Assembly: GCF_002979435.1 (NCBI RefSeq)
Contig: NZ_PCOV01000005.1
Coordinates: 186,001 to 250,000, forward strand
DNA: 64,000 bases
Source of the DNA: Microbacterium sp. MYb66
Lineage (GTDB): Bacteria; Actinomycetota; Actinomycetes; Actinomycetales; Microbacteriaceae
Reading direction: 5' to 3'
Shown here piece by piece: positions 18,495 through 27,027 of this stretch. The translations under genes and the position numbers were made by a program. Below the pieces are notes generated by a model. The model was not told the origin of the DNA. It ran no database searches and worked only from the letters and a program-made list of their open reading frames with translations. Positions within the stretch are counted from its first letter, which is position 1, and each line of letters begins with the position of its first letter.

Positions 18495-19385
18495 TCACCC
18501 GACGGCGTGCGCGTAGAGCTCGAGCAGGTCCGCGGTGAGCTGATGCGGAGTGGTCTCGCTCGGGCTGTGGCCGGTGGGGTAGGCGCGGAAATCGGCTTCG
18601 ATGTCGCGGGCGTACCGTTCGTGGGCGGCCAGCGGCCACAGGTCGTGCGAGCCGGCGACGACCAGCTTGGGGATCGACAGCGCTCGCACGCGGCCGCGCA
18701 CATCCGGGGCGGTCATCATGAGTCCGACGATCTCATCGACGCTGCGCCTGCTCGTGAGCGCGAAACGCGAACGGACGAACTCGAGCCGTCGGGGCGGGAC
18801 TCGGTTCTTGTTGGTCACGATCCCCCAGATCATGAGTCCGGCACCGCGACGAGGGCTCGCGATCGGAGCGATCGGGCCCAGCCACTTCATGGTCGCGAAG
18901 ACGTTGCCGACGCCGGGGGGAGTGGTCAGAAGCGCCAGGGAGAGCACGAGGTCGGGGCGACGGACGGCGACCAGCTGCGCGATCGTGCCGGCGAAGGAGT
19001 AGCCCAGCAGGTGCGGGGGAGCCCCGGCTTCGAGGAAGGCGACCAGGTCGCCGATGAACAGCTCGTATGTGTAGGTCGTGTGCGCGCCCGCGGCATGCGA
19101 CTCGTACTGCCCGGCGAGGTCGAACGACTGCACGAAGAATCCGGCGTCCGCCAGGAGCGGCAGCATGAGGGCGAAGTCCTCCTTCGAACCCGTCGCGCCG
19201 GGAACCAGGACCACGCGCGGATGAGCGGGGTCGCCCAGTGACACCACGGCCAGCTCCCCGCTCGGCGCGGAGAATCGCGAAGCCCTCGATCCGGGCGGCG
19301 GCACCGTCCAGTCGACGTCGCCGATCGCCGCGTCGAGCTCCGCCGGGGCGATGTGCGCCCGCTCACTCCGCGAATCCGTCGACAC
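18495..19385 (-). CDS. Alpha/beta-hydrolase
   Basis: 296 residues with the alpha/beta-hydrolase fold: the region around VLVPGATGSKEDF (oxyanion), nucleophile elbow GYSFAG (about residue 128), acid near SHDLWPL and the catalytic His in PTGHSP. The GTG at 19385 is 6 nt after TACCGT (19392-19397, minus strand), so a leaderless start is likely. It converges on the glycosyltransferase gene with a 1-bp gap. The substrate is unknown. Confidence 0.85.
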   Translation of the reverse strand: MSTDSRSERAHIAPAELDAAIGDVDWTVPPPGSRASRFSAPSGELAVVSLGDPAHPRVVLVPGATGSKEDFALMLPLLADAGFFVQSFDLAGQYESHAAGAHTTYTYELFIGDLVAFLEAGAPPHLLGYSFAGTIAQLVAVRRPDLVLSLALLTTPPGVGNVFATMKWLGPIAPIASPRRGAGLMIWGIVTNKNRVPPRRLEFVRSRFALTSRRSVDEIVGLMMTAPDVRGRVRALSIPKLVVAGSHDLWPLAAHERYARDIEADFRAYPTGHSPSETTPHQLTADLLELYAHAVG

Positions 19386-19532
19386 GCTGACACGGTACCG
19401 CTCCGGCTGCGCTCGCAGAAGGAAGGCGGCCCGTTGCTGTCGGATCTCGCGGCGCTGCCGACAGTGAGCAGAGAGTCCCTCGGGGCCGCCGGGCGACTCG
19501 ACGTCCGGTCATGCGCACAAGGAAGGCGGCCC

Positions 19533-20321
19533 ATGAAGCCGAAGAAGTTTGTCCCTGTCCTCACGATCACCGCGGTCGCGGCGGTCGCTCTCGCCGGATG
19601 CTCCGGGGAATCGGCGGGCCCGCAGCAGGGCGTGTTCGAGTTCGAGTCGGCATACGGCGATTCGACCACCGGTGAGCTGGTGATCCGCGTCCCGGAGGCT
19701 CTCATCGAGGCCGCGGGCAGCGATGCCGACGGACTGCTCGTGCGCGAGGTGCGGGCCACGCCCCGCGAGCTCGACGGCGCGCAGTACTGTGCCGTCGACC
19801 TCGCCATGTCCTACGCGGGCGATGCGCCCGACGTGCTCACGGAGCCGTCGATGACCCGATCCGAGTGGGAGGCGCAGACGGAAGACGAGTTCGAGCGTCG
19901 GCTGACCGGCGACTTCGGCGTGAGCACCGAGGAGGAGGCGCTCGCGAACGGCGCGGATCCCGCGCACATCGAAGAGCTGAAGGAGGTCGCCGGCATCGGC
20001 GCGCCCTTCACGCCCACGCCGGCCTGGGCTCCGCTGATGGCTGCCGTGCCGGTCGCCGATCTCGATGACGCCGATGCCGCACCCGGGCTCTACCACTCCG
20101 ACGACTACGCGACCCTGACGCTGGTGCAGGACTGCGCGGCATCTGCGTCGGATTACGACAACAGCACCGAGTTCTGGCTCCCCGCGATCGGCGATGACGG
20201 GAGCATCACCCGGTTCGCCGGCATGAATCTCGCCGTGATGACGTCGGGCACGATGATCGTGAACGAGGCGGAGATCGCAGGCTACGTCCGCGACTCGGAG
20301 GGCAACTGGATCGCGAGCTGA
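19533..20321 (+). CDS. Secreted lipoprotein of unknown function
   Basis: 262 residues with a signal peptide and lipobox LAGC (Cys about residue 22). The mature part is acidic with no recognised domain and one isolated Cys pair (about residues 90 and 205). GGAAGG lies before the ATG. A 14-bp sequence (AAGGAAGGCGGCCC) just before the start is repeated exactly 100 bp upstream (19419-19432). Confidence 0.75.
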   Translation: MKPKKFVPVLTITAVAAVALAGCSGESAGPQQGVFEFESAYGDSTTGELVIRVPEALIEAAGSDADGLLVREVRATPRELDGAQYCAVDLAMSYAGDAPDVLTEPSMTRSEWEAQTEDEFERRLTGDFGVSTEEEALANGADPAHIEELKEVAGIGAPFTPTPAWAPLMAAVPVADLDDADAAPGLYHSDDYATLTLVQDCAASASDYDNSTEFWLPAIGDDGSITRFAGMNLAVMTSGTMIVNEAEIAGYVRDSEGNWIAS

Positions 20322-20355
20322 CGGCATCCCGGACAGAGCGCGTCGGGGGTCCCTC

Positions 20356-20970
20356 TCATCGTCCTGGTGAGCGGAGCCCCCGATCCTGTTCCAGCATCGT
20401 GCGGGCCAGCCTGCGTGCCACGGCGAACGGCGCGGCGAACGTCTCCATGCCGACGGTGACGATGGCGCCCTCGTAGAGCAGCATCAGGGCCTTCGACATG
20501 AGGTCGGGGTCCGGGACATCCGCTTCGCGGCACAGCTCGGCGAAGAGGTCGAGCAGCCAGGCCTTCTGCCGCGCCACCTCGGGGAAGACCGGGTGGCCGT
20601 CGTGGCCGTCGCCGATCTCCGCGCGGGCGTTGATCGCGCTGCACCCCTTGGGGCTGTTCTCGTCCGACCAGGCGATGGCCGCGTCGAACACGGCGAGCAC
20701 GCGCGCGATGCCCGGCTCCGGCACGCGGGAGAGGTGTTCTGCCACGTGTTCCCGCCAACGTGCATCGCGGTGCTGCAGGTACGAGACGACCAGTGCCTCC
20801 TTCGACCCGAAGCGGTCGTACAGGGTCTTCTTGGTGACGCCCGCGGCTTCCGCGATCGTGTCGACACCCACCGCATGGATGCCGCGCTCGTAGAAGAGCA
20901 GCGACGCGGCATCGAGCACGCGGGCGGCGCCCGGGGTGAGTGAGGGGAGATCGGGGACGGTGACGGCCAT
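20356..20970 (-). CDS. TetR-family transcriptional regulator
   Basis: 204 residues with the TetR helix-turn-helix (residues about 10-55: VDTIAEAAGVTKKTLYDRFGSKEAL) and a C-terminal ligand domain. It is divergent from an EamA exporter. The ATG at 20970 follows TATACT by 7 nt, so the transcript is probably leaderless. Two TATAC-N6-GTATA inverted repeats in the 34-bp gap and the start of the exporter gene are its likely operators, giving autoregulation and exporter control. Confidence 0.92.
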   Translation of the reverse strand: MAVTVPDLPSLTPGAARVLDAASLLFYERGIHAVGVDTIAEAAGVTKKTLYDRFGSKEALVVSYLQHRDARWREHVAEHLSRVPEPGIARVLAVFDAAIAWSDENSPKGCSAINARAEIGDGHDGHPVFPEVARQKAWLLDLFAELCREADVPDPDLMSKALMLLYEGAIVTVGMETFAAPFAVARRLARTMLEQDRGLRSPGR

Positions 20971-21026
20971 GACAGCGAGTATACCAACCTGTATAGTCGG
21001 AGGAATGGGTATACAGATCGGTATAG
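20969..21026. promoter_or_regulatory. Divergent leaderless promoters with two TetR-type operators
   Basis: Inverted repeats with arms TATAC/GTATA and a 6-nt spacer lie at 20980-20995 and 21010-21025, 30 bp apart. The first contains the -10 boxes of both promoters: TATAGT (20992-20997) for the plus strand, with -35 ATGACA (20969-20974) at exactly 17 bp, and TATACT (20978-20983) for the minus strand. The second lies inside the first codons of the exporter gene. Repressor binding would block both promoters. Confidence 0.8.
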
Positions 21027-21988
21027 TTCGTGTCGGCGTGACGATCGCGGCATCCGTGGCCTTCGTCCTCACCTGGAGCTCCGGGTTCCTCGTGCCGGCG
21101 TTGGTGCCGATCGACGTCTCGCCCCTCGCTCTGCTGGTGTGGCGGTTCGTGCCGCTCGCGGTGATCCTGCTCGCCGTCGTCGGATCCACCGGTGCGGGGC
21201 GGGGTGTCACCCGCGCCGACGTGGGGCGCCAGGCGGTCATCGGTCTCTTCGCCCAGTTCGGATACTGCACCGCGGTGTACGCAGCCATCTCCTCGGGTGT
21301 CGCCACCGGTACCACGGCACTGATCGATGCCGTGCAGCCGCTCATCGTCGCCGTCCTCGTCGGCCCGTTGCTCGGACTGCGCGTGCGCGGGGCGCAGTGG
21401 GCCGGGCTCCTGATCGGCGCGGCGGGAGTGCTCCTGGTGGTGCGCTCGCAGCTCGACGACTCGACCGCGCACCCCGCCGCCTATGTCTGGCCGGCCCTGG
21501 CGATGGCCAGCCTGATCGTCGGCACGTTCCTCCAGCGCCGTGCGGAACCGCGGACGGGCACGCTCGTCACGCTCACCATCCACGTGACCGTGACCGCCCT
21601 GGCGCTCGTGCCGGTCGCCGCGGTCTTCGGAGCGCTCGTGCCGCCGGCATCCGTCTCGTTCTGGGTCGCTGTCGGGTTCGCCGCCGCGTTCCCCACACTC
21701 GCGGCCTACGGGCTGTACTGGTGGCTGCTGCGCCGGGTGGGGATCACTGCCCTGAACGCCCTGCTCTTCCTGATCGCTCCGACGACCGCACTGGCCGGAG
21801 CGCTCCTGCTGGGCGAGCCGCTCACGGCGCTCACTGTCCTCGGTTTCGCGCTGTGTGCCGGCGGTGTGGCGGCGGTGCTGGTGAGCGAGACGCGCGCCTC
21901 GCGGTCAGCCCTGGGGTCGGCTCGAGCCGGATCCGTATCCTCGAGTCACGCCTCGGAGCCTCTGGCTGCCTGCTCGACGCCGCGATAG
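21005..21988 (+). CDS. EamA/DMT-family exporter
   Basis: A 327-residue polytopic protein with about ten membrane segments, the duplicated EamA layout of drug/metabolite transporters. The ATG at 21005 is 7 nt after TATAGT; GGAGG is too close to serve as a ribosome site, so leaderless initiation is preferred. A later GTG at 21038 is possible. The C-terminal 30 residues are hydrophilic and Ser-rich, and the stop codon lies inside the next operator. It is controlled by the divergent TetR gene; the exported compound is unknown. Confidence 0.88.
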   Translation: MGIQIGIVRVGVTIAASVAFVLTWSSGFLVPALVPIDVSPLALLVWRFVPLAVILLAVVGSTGAGRGVTRADVGRQAVIGLFAQFGYCTAVYAAISSGVATGTTALIDAVQPLIVAVLVGPLLGLRVRGAQWAGLLIGAAGVLLVVRSQLDDSTAHPAAYVWPALAMASLIVGTFLQRRAEPRTGTLVTLTIHVTVTALALVPVAAVFGALVPPASVSFWVAVGFAAAFPTLAAYGLYWWLLRRVGITALNALLFLIAPTTALAGALLLGEPLTALTVLGFALCAGGVAAVLVSETRASRSALGSARAGSVSSSHASEPLAACSTPR

Positions 21989-22031
21989 TTGCGCTTTCGC
22001 AACTATCGGAGTATGGTTGACCTCGATCAAC
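21983..22031 (+). promoter_or_regulatory. Promoter and MarR-type operator of the MFS-MarR operon
   Basis: An 11-bp perfect inverted repeat (21983-21993 with 21998-22008) covers -35 TTGCGC (21989-21994). The -10 TATGGT (22012-22017) follows at a 17-bp spacer. A second, shorter repeat GTTGA/TCAAC (22016-22020 and 22027-22031) lies over the -10 and start region. The long palindrome is the expected site for the MarR protein encoded after the MFS gene. Confidence 0.75.
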
Positions 22032-22056
22032 TTTCTACGCAGGAGCGTCAAACCAA

Positions 22057-23769
22057 GTGACAAACACCCCATCCTCAGCACCCGAAGCCACGCGCTCGGC
22101 CCGCGAGGTCTTCACCGCGATCTCCGGACTCGTCGTCGGCATGTTCGTCGCCGTGCTCTCGGGCACCGTCGTGTCGACCTCGATGCCGGTCATCATCGCC
22201 GACCTCGGCGGCACCCAATCCCAGTACACCTGGGTCATCACCGCGAGCCTTCTGGCCACCGCCGTCTCGACCCCCATCTGGGGCAAGCTCGCCGACCTGG
22301 TCGACCGCAAGGTCCTGGTCCAGGTCTCCCTCATCCTCTTCACGGTCGGCACCGTGATCGCCGGCTTCTCGACCGACACGAACATGCTCATCGCGGTCCG
22401 CGTCATCCAGGGCATCGGCGTCGGCGGCCTGATGTCGCTCGTCATGATCGCGGTGGCCCTCATCATCTCGCCGCGTGAACGCGGCAAGTACATGGGCGTC
22501 GTCGGCGGCATCATGGCCCTCGGCACGATCGGCGGCCCGTTGCTCGGCGGACTCCTCACCGATGTATGGGGCTGGCGCTCCAACTTCTTCGTCGGCGTGC
22601 CGTTCGCGATCCTCGCCCTCGTGCTGCTGCAGTTCACGCTGCACCTGCCGAAGCCCCAGCGAGACACCAAGGTGTCGATCGACTACTTCGGCATCGTGCT
22701 GCTCGCGGTCGGCGTCTCGACCCTCCTCATCTGGGTCTCGATGGGCGGCAACCAGTTCGACTGGGACTCCTCGACGAGCATCATGCTCGCCGTGACCGCC
22801 GGCGTCGCGATCGCCGCGTTCATCACCGTCGAGTTCTTCGTCAAGGAACCGATCGTGCCGATGTCGCTGTTCCGCAACCGCACCTTCACCCTGTCGGTCA
22901 TCGCCTCGATCGCCATCGGCGTCTCGATGTTCGCGACCTCGGTGTTCCTCGCGCAGTACTTCCAGCTGGCTCGTGGCGCGACGCCCACCGAATCCGGCCT
23001 GATGACCATCCCGATGATCATCGGTCAGATGGGCGCATCGATCATCATCGGCCAGCTCGTGAGCCGCTTCGGCAAGTGGAAGGGCTGGATGCTGACGGGC
23101 TCGGTCCTCGCGACCGTCGGCGTCAGCCTCATGGCCACCCTGCGCTACGACACCCCGTTCCCGCTCGTCGCGGTCTACATGTTCGTCCTCGGTGCCGGTC
23201 TCGGCATGGTCATGCAGAACCTCACGCTCATCGTGCAGAACGACACCGCTCCGCAGCAGCTGGGCGCCGCGTCGTCGAACGTGAACTTCTTCCGCACGAT
23301 CGCGGGCACCATCGGCGTCACGGTCATGGGTGCGATGCTGTCGACCAGTGTCGCGTCGTACATCACCGACTCGCTCGACGGCTTCACGCCGACGACGCCC
23401 GCCGAGGTCGAGGCGCTCAAGCACCTCGCCTCGGGTGACGTGCCGAAGGTCGGACAGCTGCCCGACACGATCCGCACGATCGTCGAGGGCGCCTACGGGC
23501 ATGGCATCGCCGACTCGTTCATCATCGCCATCCCGCTGGCTGTGATCGCCATCATCGCCATCGCGTTCATCAAGAACAAGCCGCTGTCGACGAAGAATGC
23601 CGCAGAGCAGCTGCGCGAACAGGCCGAGGAGTCGATGATCGAGGTCTCCGAGGCCGAGGTCGGCGCGTCGCTCTCCACCGGTGCCATCCGCATCGGGGGT
23701 GCGGAGTCCGCTCCGACGACGGGTTCGGTGCGCGTGCTCGAGCGCGAGGATCGGGACCAGGAGCGCTGA
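22057..23769 (+). CDS. MFS multidrug exporter, DHA2 (EmrB/QacA) family
   Basis: 570 residues with about 14 membrane segments and the DHA2 motifs (loop KLADLVDRK between helices 2 and 3; motif-C region in helix 5, GGIMALGTIGGPLLGG). It exports hydrophobic toxic compounds by proton antiport. The GTG start has AGGAG 11 nt upstream, a long spacing. The last 60 residues form a charged cytoplasmic tail. It is followed 4 bp later by its MarR regulator. Confidence 0.93.
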   Translation: MTNTPSSAPEATRSAREVFTAISGLVVGMFVAVLSGTVVSTSMPVIIADLGGTQSQYTWVITASLLATAVSTPIWGKLADLVDRKVLVQVSLILFTVGTVIAGFSTDTNMLIAVRVIQGIGVGGLMSLVMIAVALIISPRERGKYMGVVGGIMALGTIGGPLLGGLLTDVWGWRSNFFVGVPFAILALVLLQFTLHLPKPQRDTKVSIDYFGIVLLAVGVSTLLIWVSMGGNQFDWDSSTSIMLAVTAGVAIAAFITVEFFVKEPIVPMSLFRNRTFTLSVIASIAIGVSMFATSVFLAQYFQLARGATPTESGLMTIPMIIGQMGASIIIGQLVSRFGKWKGWMLTGSVLATVGVSLMATLRYDTPFPLVAVYMFVLGAGLGMVMQNLTLIVQNDTAPQQLGAASSNVNFFRTIAGTIGVTVMGAMLSTSVASYITDSLDGFTPTTPAEVEALKHLASGDVPKVGQLPDTIRTIVEGAYGHGIADSFIIAIPLAVIAIIAIAFIKNKPLSTKNAAEQLREQAEESMIEVSEAEVGASLSTGAIRIGGAESAPTTGSVRVLEREDRDQER

Positions 23770-23773
23770 GGAC

Positions 23774-24226
23774 ATGACCTCCGGAGTGGTCGCGGCGACG
23801 GACGTCGACACCGCACTCGGCGACCTCCAGGCGCATCTGAATCTCATCTTCGCGAGGACCAGATCGCTCTGGAAGGAGTCGGCAGCCCGGGTCCACCCCG
23901 AGCTGCAGGTCGGCGGATACAAGCTGCTGACCTTCATCGACCGGGCAGGAACCGCGAACGCGCACGAGCTGGCCGAACGGTTCGAGATGGACAAGTCCGT
24001 CATCAGTCGTCAGGTGCGGATGCTCGAGGAGCTGGAGCTTCTCGAGTCCCGCCCGGACGAGCGCGACGGCCGGCTCCGGGTGCTGAGTGCGACGCCCTCG
24101 GCCTGCGCCGCGCTCGCCGAGGTCCGCCGCGAGTACGGCACCCGCCTGCAGGCCGTGGTCGACGAGCTGACCCCCGCCGAGATCCAGGCCGCATCCAAGG
24201 TCTTCCGTCTTCTCGCCGAGGTCTGA
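23774..24226 (+). CDS. MarR-family regulator of the exporter operon
   Basis: 150 residues with a winged helix (about 65-115: NAHELAERFEMDKSVISRQVRMLEELELL and the DxRxxR-like wing DERDGRLR). It probably senses the exported compound and releases the 21983-22008 palindrome. It is encoded 4 bp after the MFS gene in the same operon and ends at a strong terminator. Confidence 0.9.
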   Translation: MTSGVVAATDVDTALGDLQAHLNLIFARTRSLWKESAARVHPELQVGGYKLLTFIDRAGTANAHELAERFEMDKSVISRQVRMLEELELLESRPDERDGRLRVLSATPSACAALAEVRREYGTRLQAVVDELTPAEIQAASKVFRLLAEV

Positions 24227-24228
24227 GT

Positions 24229-24262
24229 GAAGCCCCGCTGTCGCGAACGACAGCGGGGCTTC
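24229..24262 (+). terminator. Terminator after the MFS-MarR operon
   Basis: A perfect 15-bp stem (24229-24243 with 24248-24262) has a CGAA tetraloop and sits 2 bp after the MarR stop. It ends the operon before the second MarR gene. Confidence 0.88.
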
Positions 24263-24279
24263 GCCGTACACTGGCGAGC

Positions 24280-24777
24280 ATGAGCGCCTCTCCCGACGCC
24301 CCCGCCGATCCTCCTGCATCCGCCTCTGAAGAGGATCTTCTGGGCGGAGCGGACCTCGATCAGGCCGTCACCAGGGTCGAGCAGGAACTCGGTCGACTCT
24401 TCGCCCGCATCCGTATCAGCTGGCGCGAGGCCGCGGCGACCGTGCATCCCGATCTGCAGCCGCTCGGCTACCAGGTGCTCACCTCGATCGCCGCGGGCAA
24501 GGCGACCTCTGCCGGCGCGATCATCGAACGGCTGCAGACCGACAAGTCGGCGGTGAGCCGGCAGGTGCGTCAGCTCGAGCAGCTCGGACTGGTCGAGAGC
24601 GTGCAGGATCCGGAGGACCGCCGCGCGCGTGTCCTCGTCGCGACCGACCTGGCGCAGGAGCGCATCGCCGTCGCCCGCTCCCGCTACGAGGGGCGCATCG
24701 GCGAGCGGCTGCGCAAGTGGACGGCAGCCGACCTCGACCACTTCGCTGAACTTCTCTCCGCGCTCGGCGGCAACTGA
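24280..24777 (+). CDS. Second MarR-family regulator
   Basis: 165 residues, clearly paralogous to the MarR protein at 23774 (shared pattern RLFARIRISWREAAATVHPDLQ against the first copy, and TDKSAVSRQVRQLEQLGL in the recognition helix). It has a 30-residue acidic N-terminal extension. The ATG is 7 nt after TACACT (24267-24272), so it is probably transcribed alone as a leaderless mRNA behind the terminator. Its target is not evident; the Old Yellow Enzyme gene 38 bp downstream is a candidate. Confidence 0.88.
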   Translation: MSASPDAPADPPASASEEDLLGGADLDQAVTRVEQELGRLFARIRISWREAAATVHPDLQPLGYQVLTSIAAGKATSAGAIIERLQTDKSAVSRQVRQLEQLGLVESVQDPEDRRARVLVATDLAQERIAVARSRYEGRIGERLRKWTAADLDHFAELLSALGGN

Positions 24778-24815
24778 GGGGAATACGCGACCCGCCCCGG
24801 GCCTTACCTCCCACT

Positions 24816-25904
24816 GTGACTCTCTACGATCCGGCCGTCTTCGGCGCCCTGCAGCTGTCCAATCGCGTCGTCATGGCGCCGCTCACCCGCACCCGCGCGG
24901 ACGACGACGGCGTGCCCACCGAGGTGATGGTGGAGTACTACCGGCAGCGCGCGGGTCAGGGCCTCATCATCTCCGAGGGCACGTGGCCGGCTGCCGAAGG
25001 CAAGTCCTATTCTGGGCAGCCGGGCATCGTCACGTCGGCGCAGATCGAGGGGTGGCGGCCCGTCACCGCAGCGGTGCACGACGCCGGCGGGACCATCGTC
25101 ATGCAGCTGATGCACGGCGGACGAGTCGGACACCCGGCAATCTCCGGGCAGCCGCGCGTCGTCGCCCCCAGCGCGCTCGCCGCTCCCGGGCAGACGCGCA
25201 CGCCGCAGGGCAAGGCCGATCTGCCGGTCGCGCACGCGCTGACCCTCGACGAGATCCCCGAGGTCGTCGAGCAGTTCGCCCAGGCCGCACGCAACGCGAT
25301 CGCCGCGGGCTTCGACGGCGTCGAGGTGCACGGCGCCAACGGCTACCTGGTGCACGAGTTCCTCTCGCCGATCTCGAACGTCCGCGACGACCGGTACGGC
25401 GGGTCGCCCGAGAACCGCGCCCGCTTCGCGATCGAGGTCACCGCCGCCGTCGCCGCCGCCGTGGGGGCCGATCGCACCGGCATCCGGCTCTCTCCGCAGC
25501 ACAACATCCAGGGTGTTCTGGAAGAGGATGACGCGGACGTCCGCGCGACCTACACCGCCGTCGCCGAAGGACTCGCACCGCTCGGACTCGCCTTCGTCGA
25601 CGTGCTCAGCGCCGCACCGACGAGCGAGCTCGTCCAGCACATCCGACGCACGGTGGGAGCGCCCCTGATCATCAACACGGGCTTCGGCGTCGTCACGGCG
25701 CGGGAGGACGCCGAGGCGCTGGTCGCCGACGGATGGGCGGATGCTGTCGCCGCCGGACGCCCCGTGATCGCCAATCCCGACCTGGTCGAGCGCTGGCGTG
25801 AGGGCGCCGAGCTCAACGACCCGCGCCCCGAGCTCTTCTACGGGCGCACGACCGAGGGGTACACCGACTACCCGTCGCTGGAGGGCGTGCGCGCCGGGGT
25901 CTGA
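24816..25904 (+). CDS. Old Yellow Enzyme-family alkene reductase
   Basis: A 362-residue TIM-barrel flavoprotein that reduces activated C=C bonds or nitro compounds with NAD(P)H and FMN. Motifs are MAPLTRTRA at the N-terminus, LMHGGRVGHP, and the substrate-binding region GVEVHGANGYLVHEFLSP, followed by NxRxDxYGGS. It begins with GTG shortly after the second MarR gene. Its 3' end overlaps the convergent small gene at 25868 by 37 bp. Confidence 0.93.
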   Translation: MTLYDPAVFGALQLSNRVVMAPLTRTRADDDGVPTEVMVEYYRQRAGQGLIISEGTWPAAEGKSYSGQPGIVTSAQIEGWRPVTAAVHDAGGTIVMQLMHGGRVGHPAISGQPRVVAPSALAAPGQTRTPQGKADLPVAHALTLDEIPEVVEQFAQAARNAIAAGFDGVEVHGANGYLVHEFLSPISNVRDDRYGGSPENRARFAIEVTAAVAAAVGADRTGIRLSPQHNIQGVLEEDDADVRATYTAVAEGLAPLGLAFVDVLSAAPTSELVQHIRRTVGAPLIINTGFGVVTAREDAEALVADGWADAVAAGRPVIANPDLVERWREGAELNDPRPELFYGRTTEGYTDYPSLEGVRAGV

Positions 25905-26200
25905 GAGCCCGCCGGCAGGCGCGTGACAGCGAGGTCGACCGCGGGCAGAGCGTCCCGCGGAACCACGGCCGTGCACACGACGTGCTCGTCGACGCGGAAC
26001 CCGATGCTGTAGACGAACGGGTCGGTGTCGATCTGCAACCCGGGGTGATCGCGTCCGTCGACCTCGACCGAGGCGTCCGACACGGCGGTGGTCGTGGCGG
26101 CCCACGCGTCGTCGTCGGCGCGCGGATCCCACGAGAGCCCGAGCTCCTCGCGGAACCGGTTGCGCAGAATGTGGTTGGTGTGGTCGACGAGCTGCGTCAC
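25868..26200 (-). CDS. Small protein overlapping the DRGH nuclease gene, unknown function
   Basis: 110 residues, no signal peptide or membrane segment; the middle looks beta-rich (VDGRDHPGLQIDTDPFVYS) and the C-terminus is Pro/Thr-rich. The GTG start shares GTGA with the stop of the nuclease gene, so the two are translationally coupled. I do not recognise the family. Its position makes it a candidate inhibitor, chaperone or accessory subunit of the nuclease, but nothing in the sequence proves that. Confidence 0.7.
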   Translation of the reverse strand: MTQLVDHTNHILRNRFREELGLSWDPRADDDAWAATTTAVSDASVEVDGRDHPGLQIDTDPFVYSIGFRVDEHVVCTAVVPRDALPAVDLAVTRLPAGSQTPARTPSSDG

Positions 26201-26982
26201 AACAGGATGTCGGCTGCAGTGTCCAGACTCCGCCATCCCGTCTCGCGGACTCCCCGTTGCTCCCGCACATCCGCGTCGGTCAACGGGCCGAGGTCGATGC
26301 CGGTCAGTGCGGCGATGTCGGCGATGGGCACCTGGAACGTGCGGAAGGCTCCGAGCGGAGGCACGGCGAGCGTCTGGTCCCGGGGGTCGACGAGCTCGGA
26401 CTGGTCGAGCACGAACCCGGCCGCGGCGAGTCCGTCCGGCCCCTGCCAGGCAGCGACCTTCCAGAACCGGAGCGGGACCCGGATGCCGCGGTACGGCGGG
26501 TCGTCGTCGGCCAGGACCGGAGCGGTGAAGACCGAGACGCGCTGGTCGGTCGTCTCGGCGTAGGCCAGCACGTGGTCTTCGAGGCCGAGCCAGAGGTCTT
26601 TGGACTGGTTGAAGCCGGCGGCCTGCGGCGCGGCGTTCGGGTAGAAGAAGGTCGCCTCGGTGGCGGCGCGAGCCGCGTCGACCGGGCCCCACCCCGGGTC
26701 GCGCCGGCGCACGAGGTGCCCGCGGTCGAGATCGTTGCGGGCATACACCGCCGGTCCGGTCTGCTCGGCGGCCGGCACGCGCTCGTCGAGTCGCCAGTCG
26801 CCCGTGCGCGGCAGGTCCTGCAGTGCGGCCCCGTCGATGTTCACGGCGGTGACCGCGGCGAGTCGCCGCCGCGGATCGAGCAGCACCGTGAAGCGCGGAT
26901 AGGGGAGCGGGTGCACGGCCTGTGCAGGGCGAGGGAGCGGCAGGGGCGTCCCAAGGAAGTGCGGGTCGTAGCCGTCGGTCAT
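26197..26982 (-). CDS. DNA/RNA non-specific endonuclease (DRGH, His-Me finger)
   Basis: 261 residues carrying the NUC-family signature: DRGHL (residues 86-90, His89 the expected general base) and the downstream metal-binding block around FYPNAAPQ, then FNQ, and W-x-x-LE (about residues 116-138). Such enzymes cut single- and double-stranded DNA and RNA with a divalent metal. Most are secreted; this one has no signal peptide from the chosen ATG, and none appears if the frame is extended upstream. It overlaps the small gene downstream by GTGA. Its physiological role is unknown. Confidence 0.85.
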   Translation of the reverse strand: MTDGYDPHFLGTPLPLPRPAQAVHPLPYPRFTVLLDPRRRLAAVTAVNIDGAALQDLPRTGDWRLDERVPAAEQTGPAVYARNDLDRGHLVRRRDPGWGPVDAARAATEATFFYPNAAPQAAGFNQSKDLWLGLEDHVLAYAETTDQRVSVFTAPVLADDDPPYRGIRVPLRFWKVAAWQGPDGLAAAGFVLDQSELVDPRDQTLAVPPLGAFRTFQVPIADIAALTGIDLGPLTDADVREQRGVRETGWRSLDTAADILL

Positions 26983-27027
26983 GCTCCCATCGTGCCCGGG
27001 GTCTCCGACGCGCGCACCCGCCGCTTC

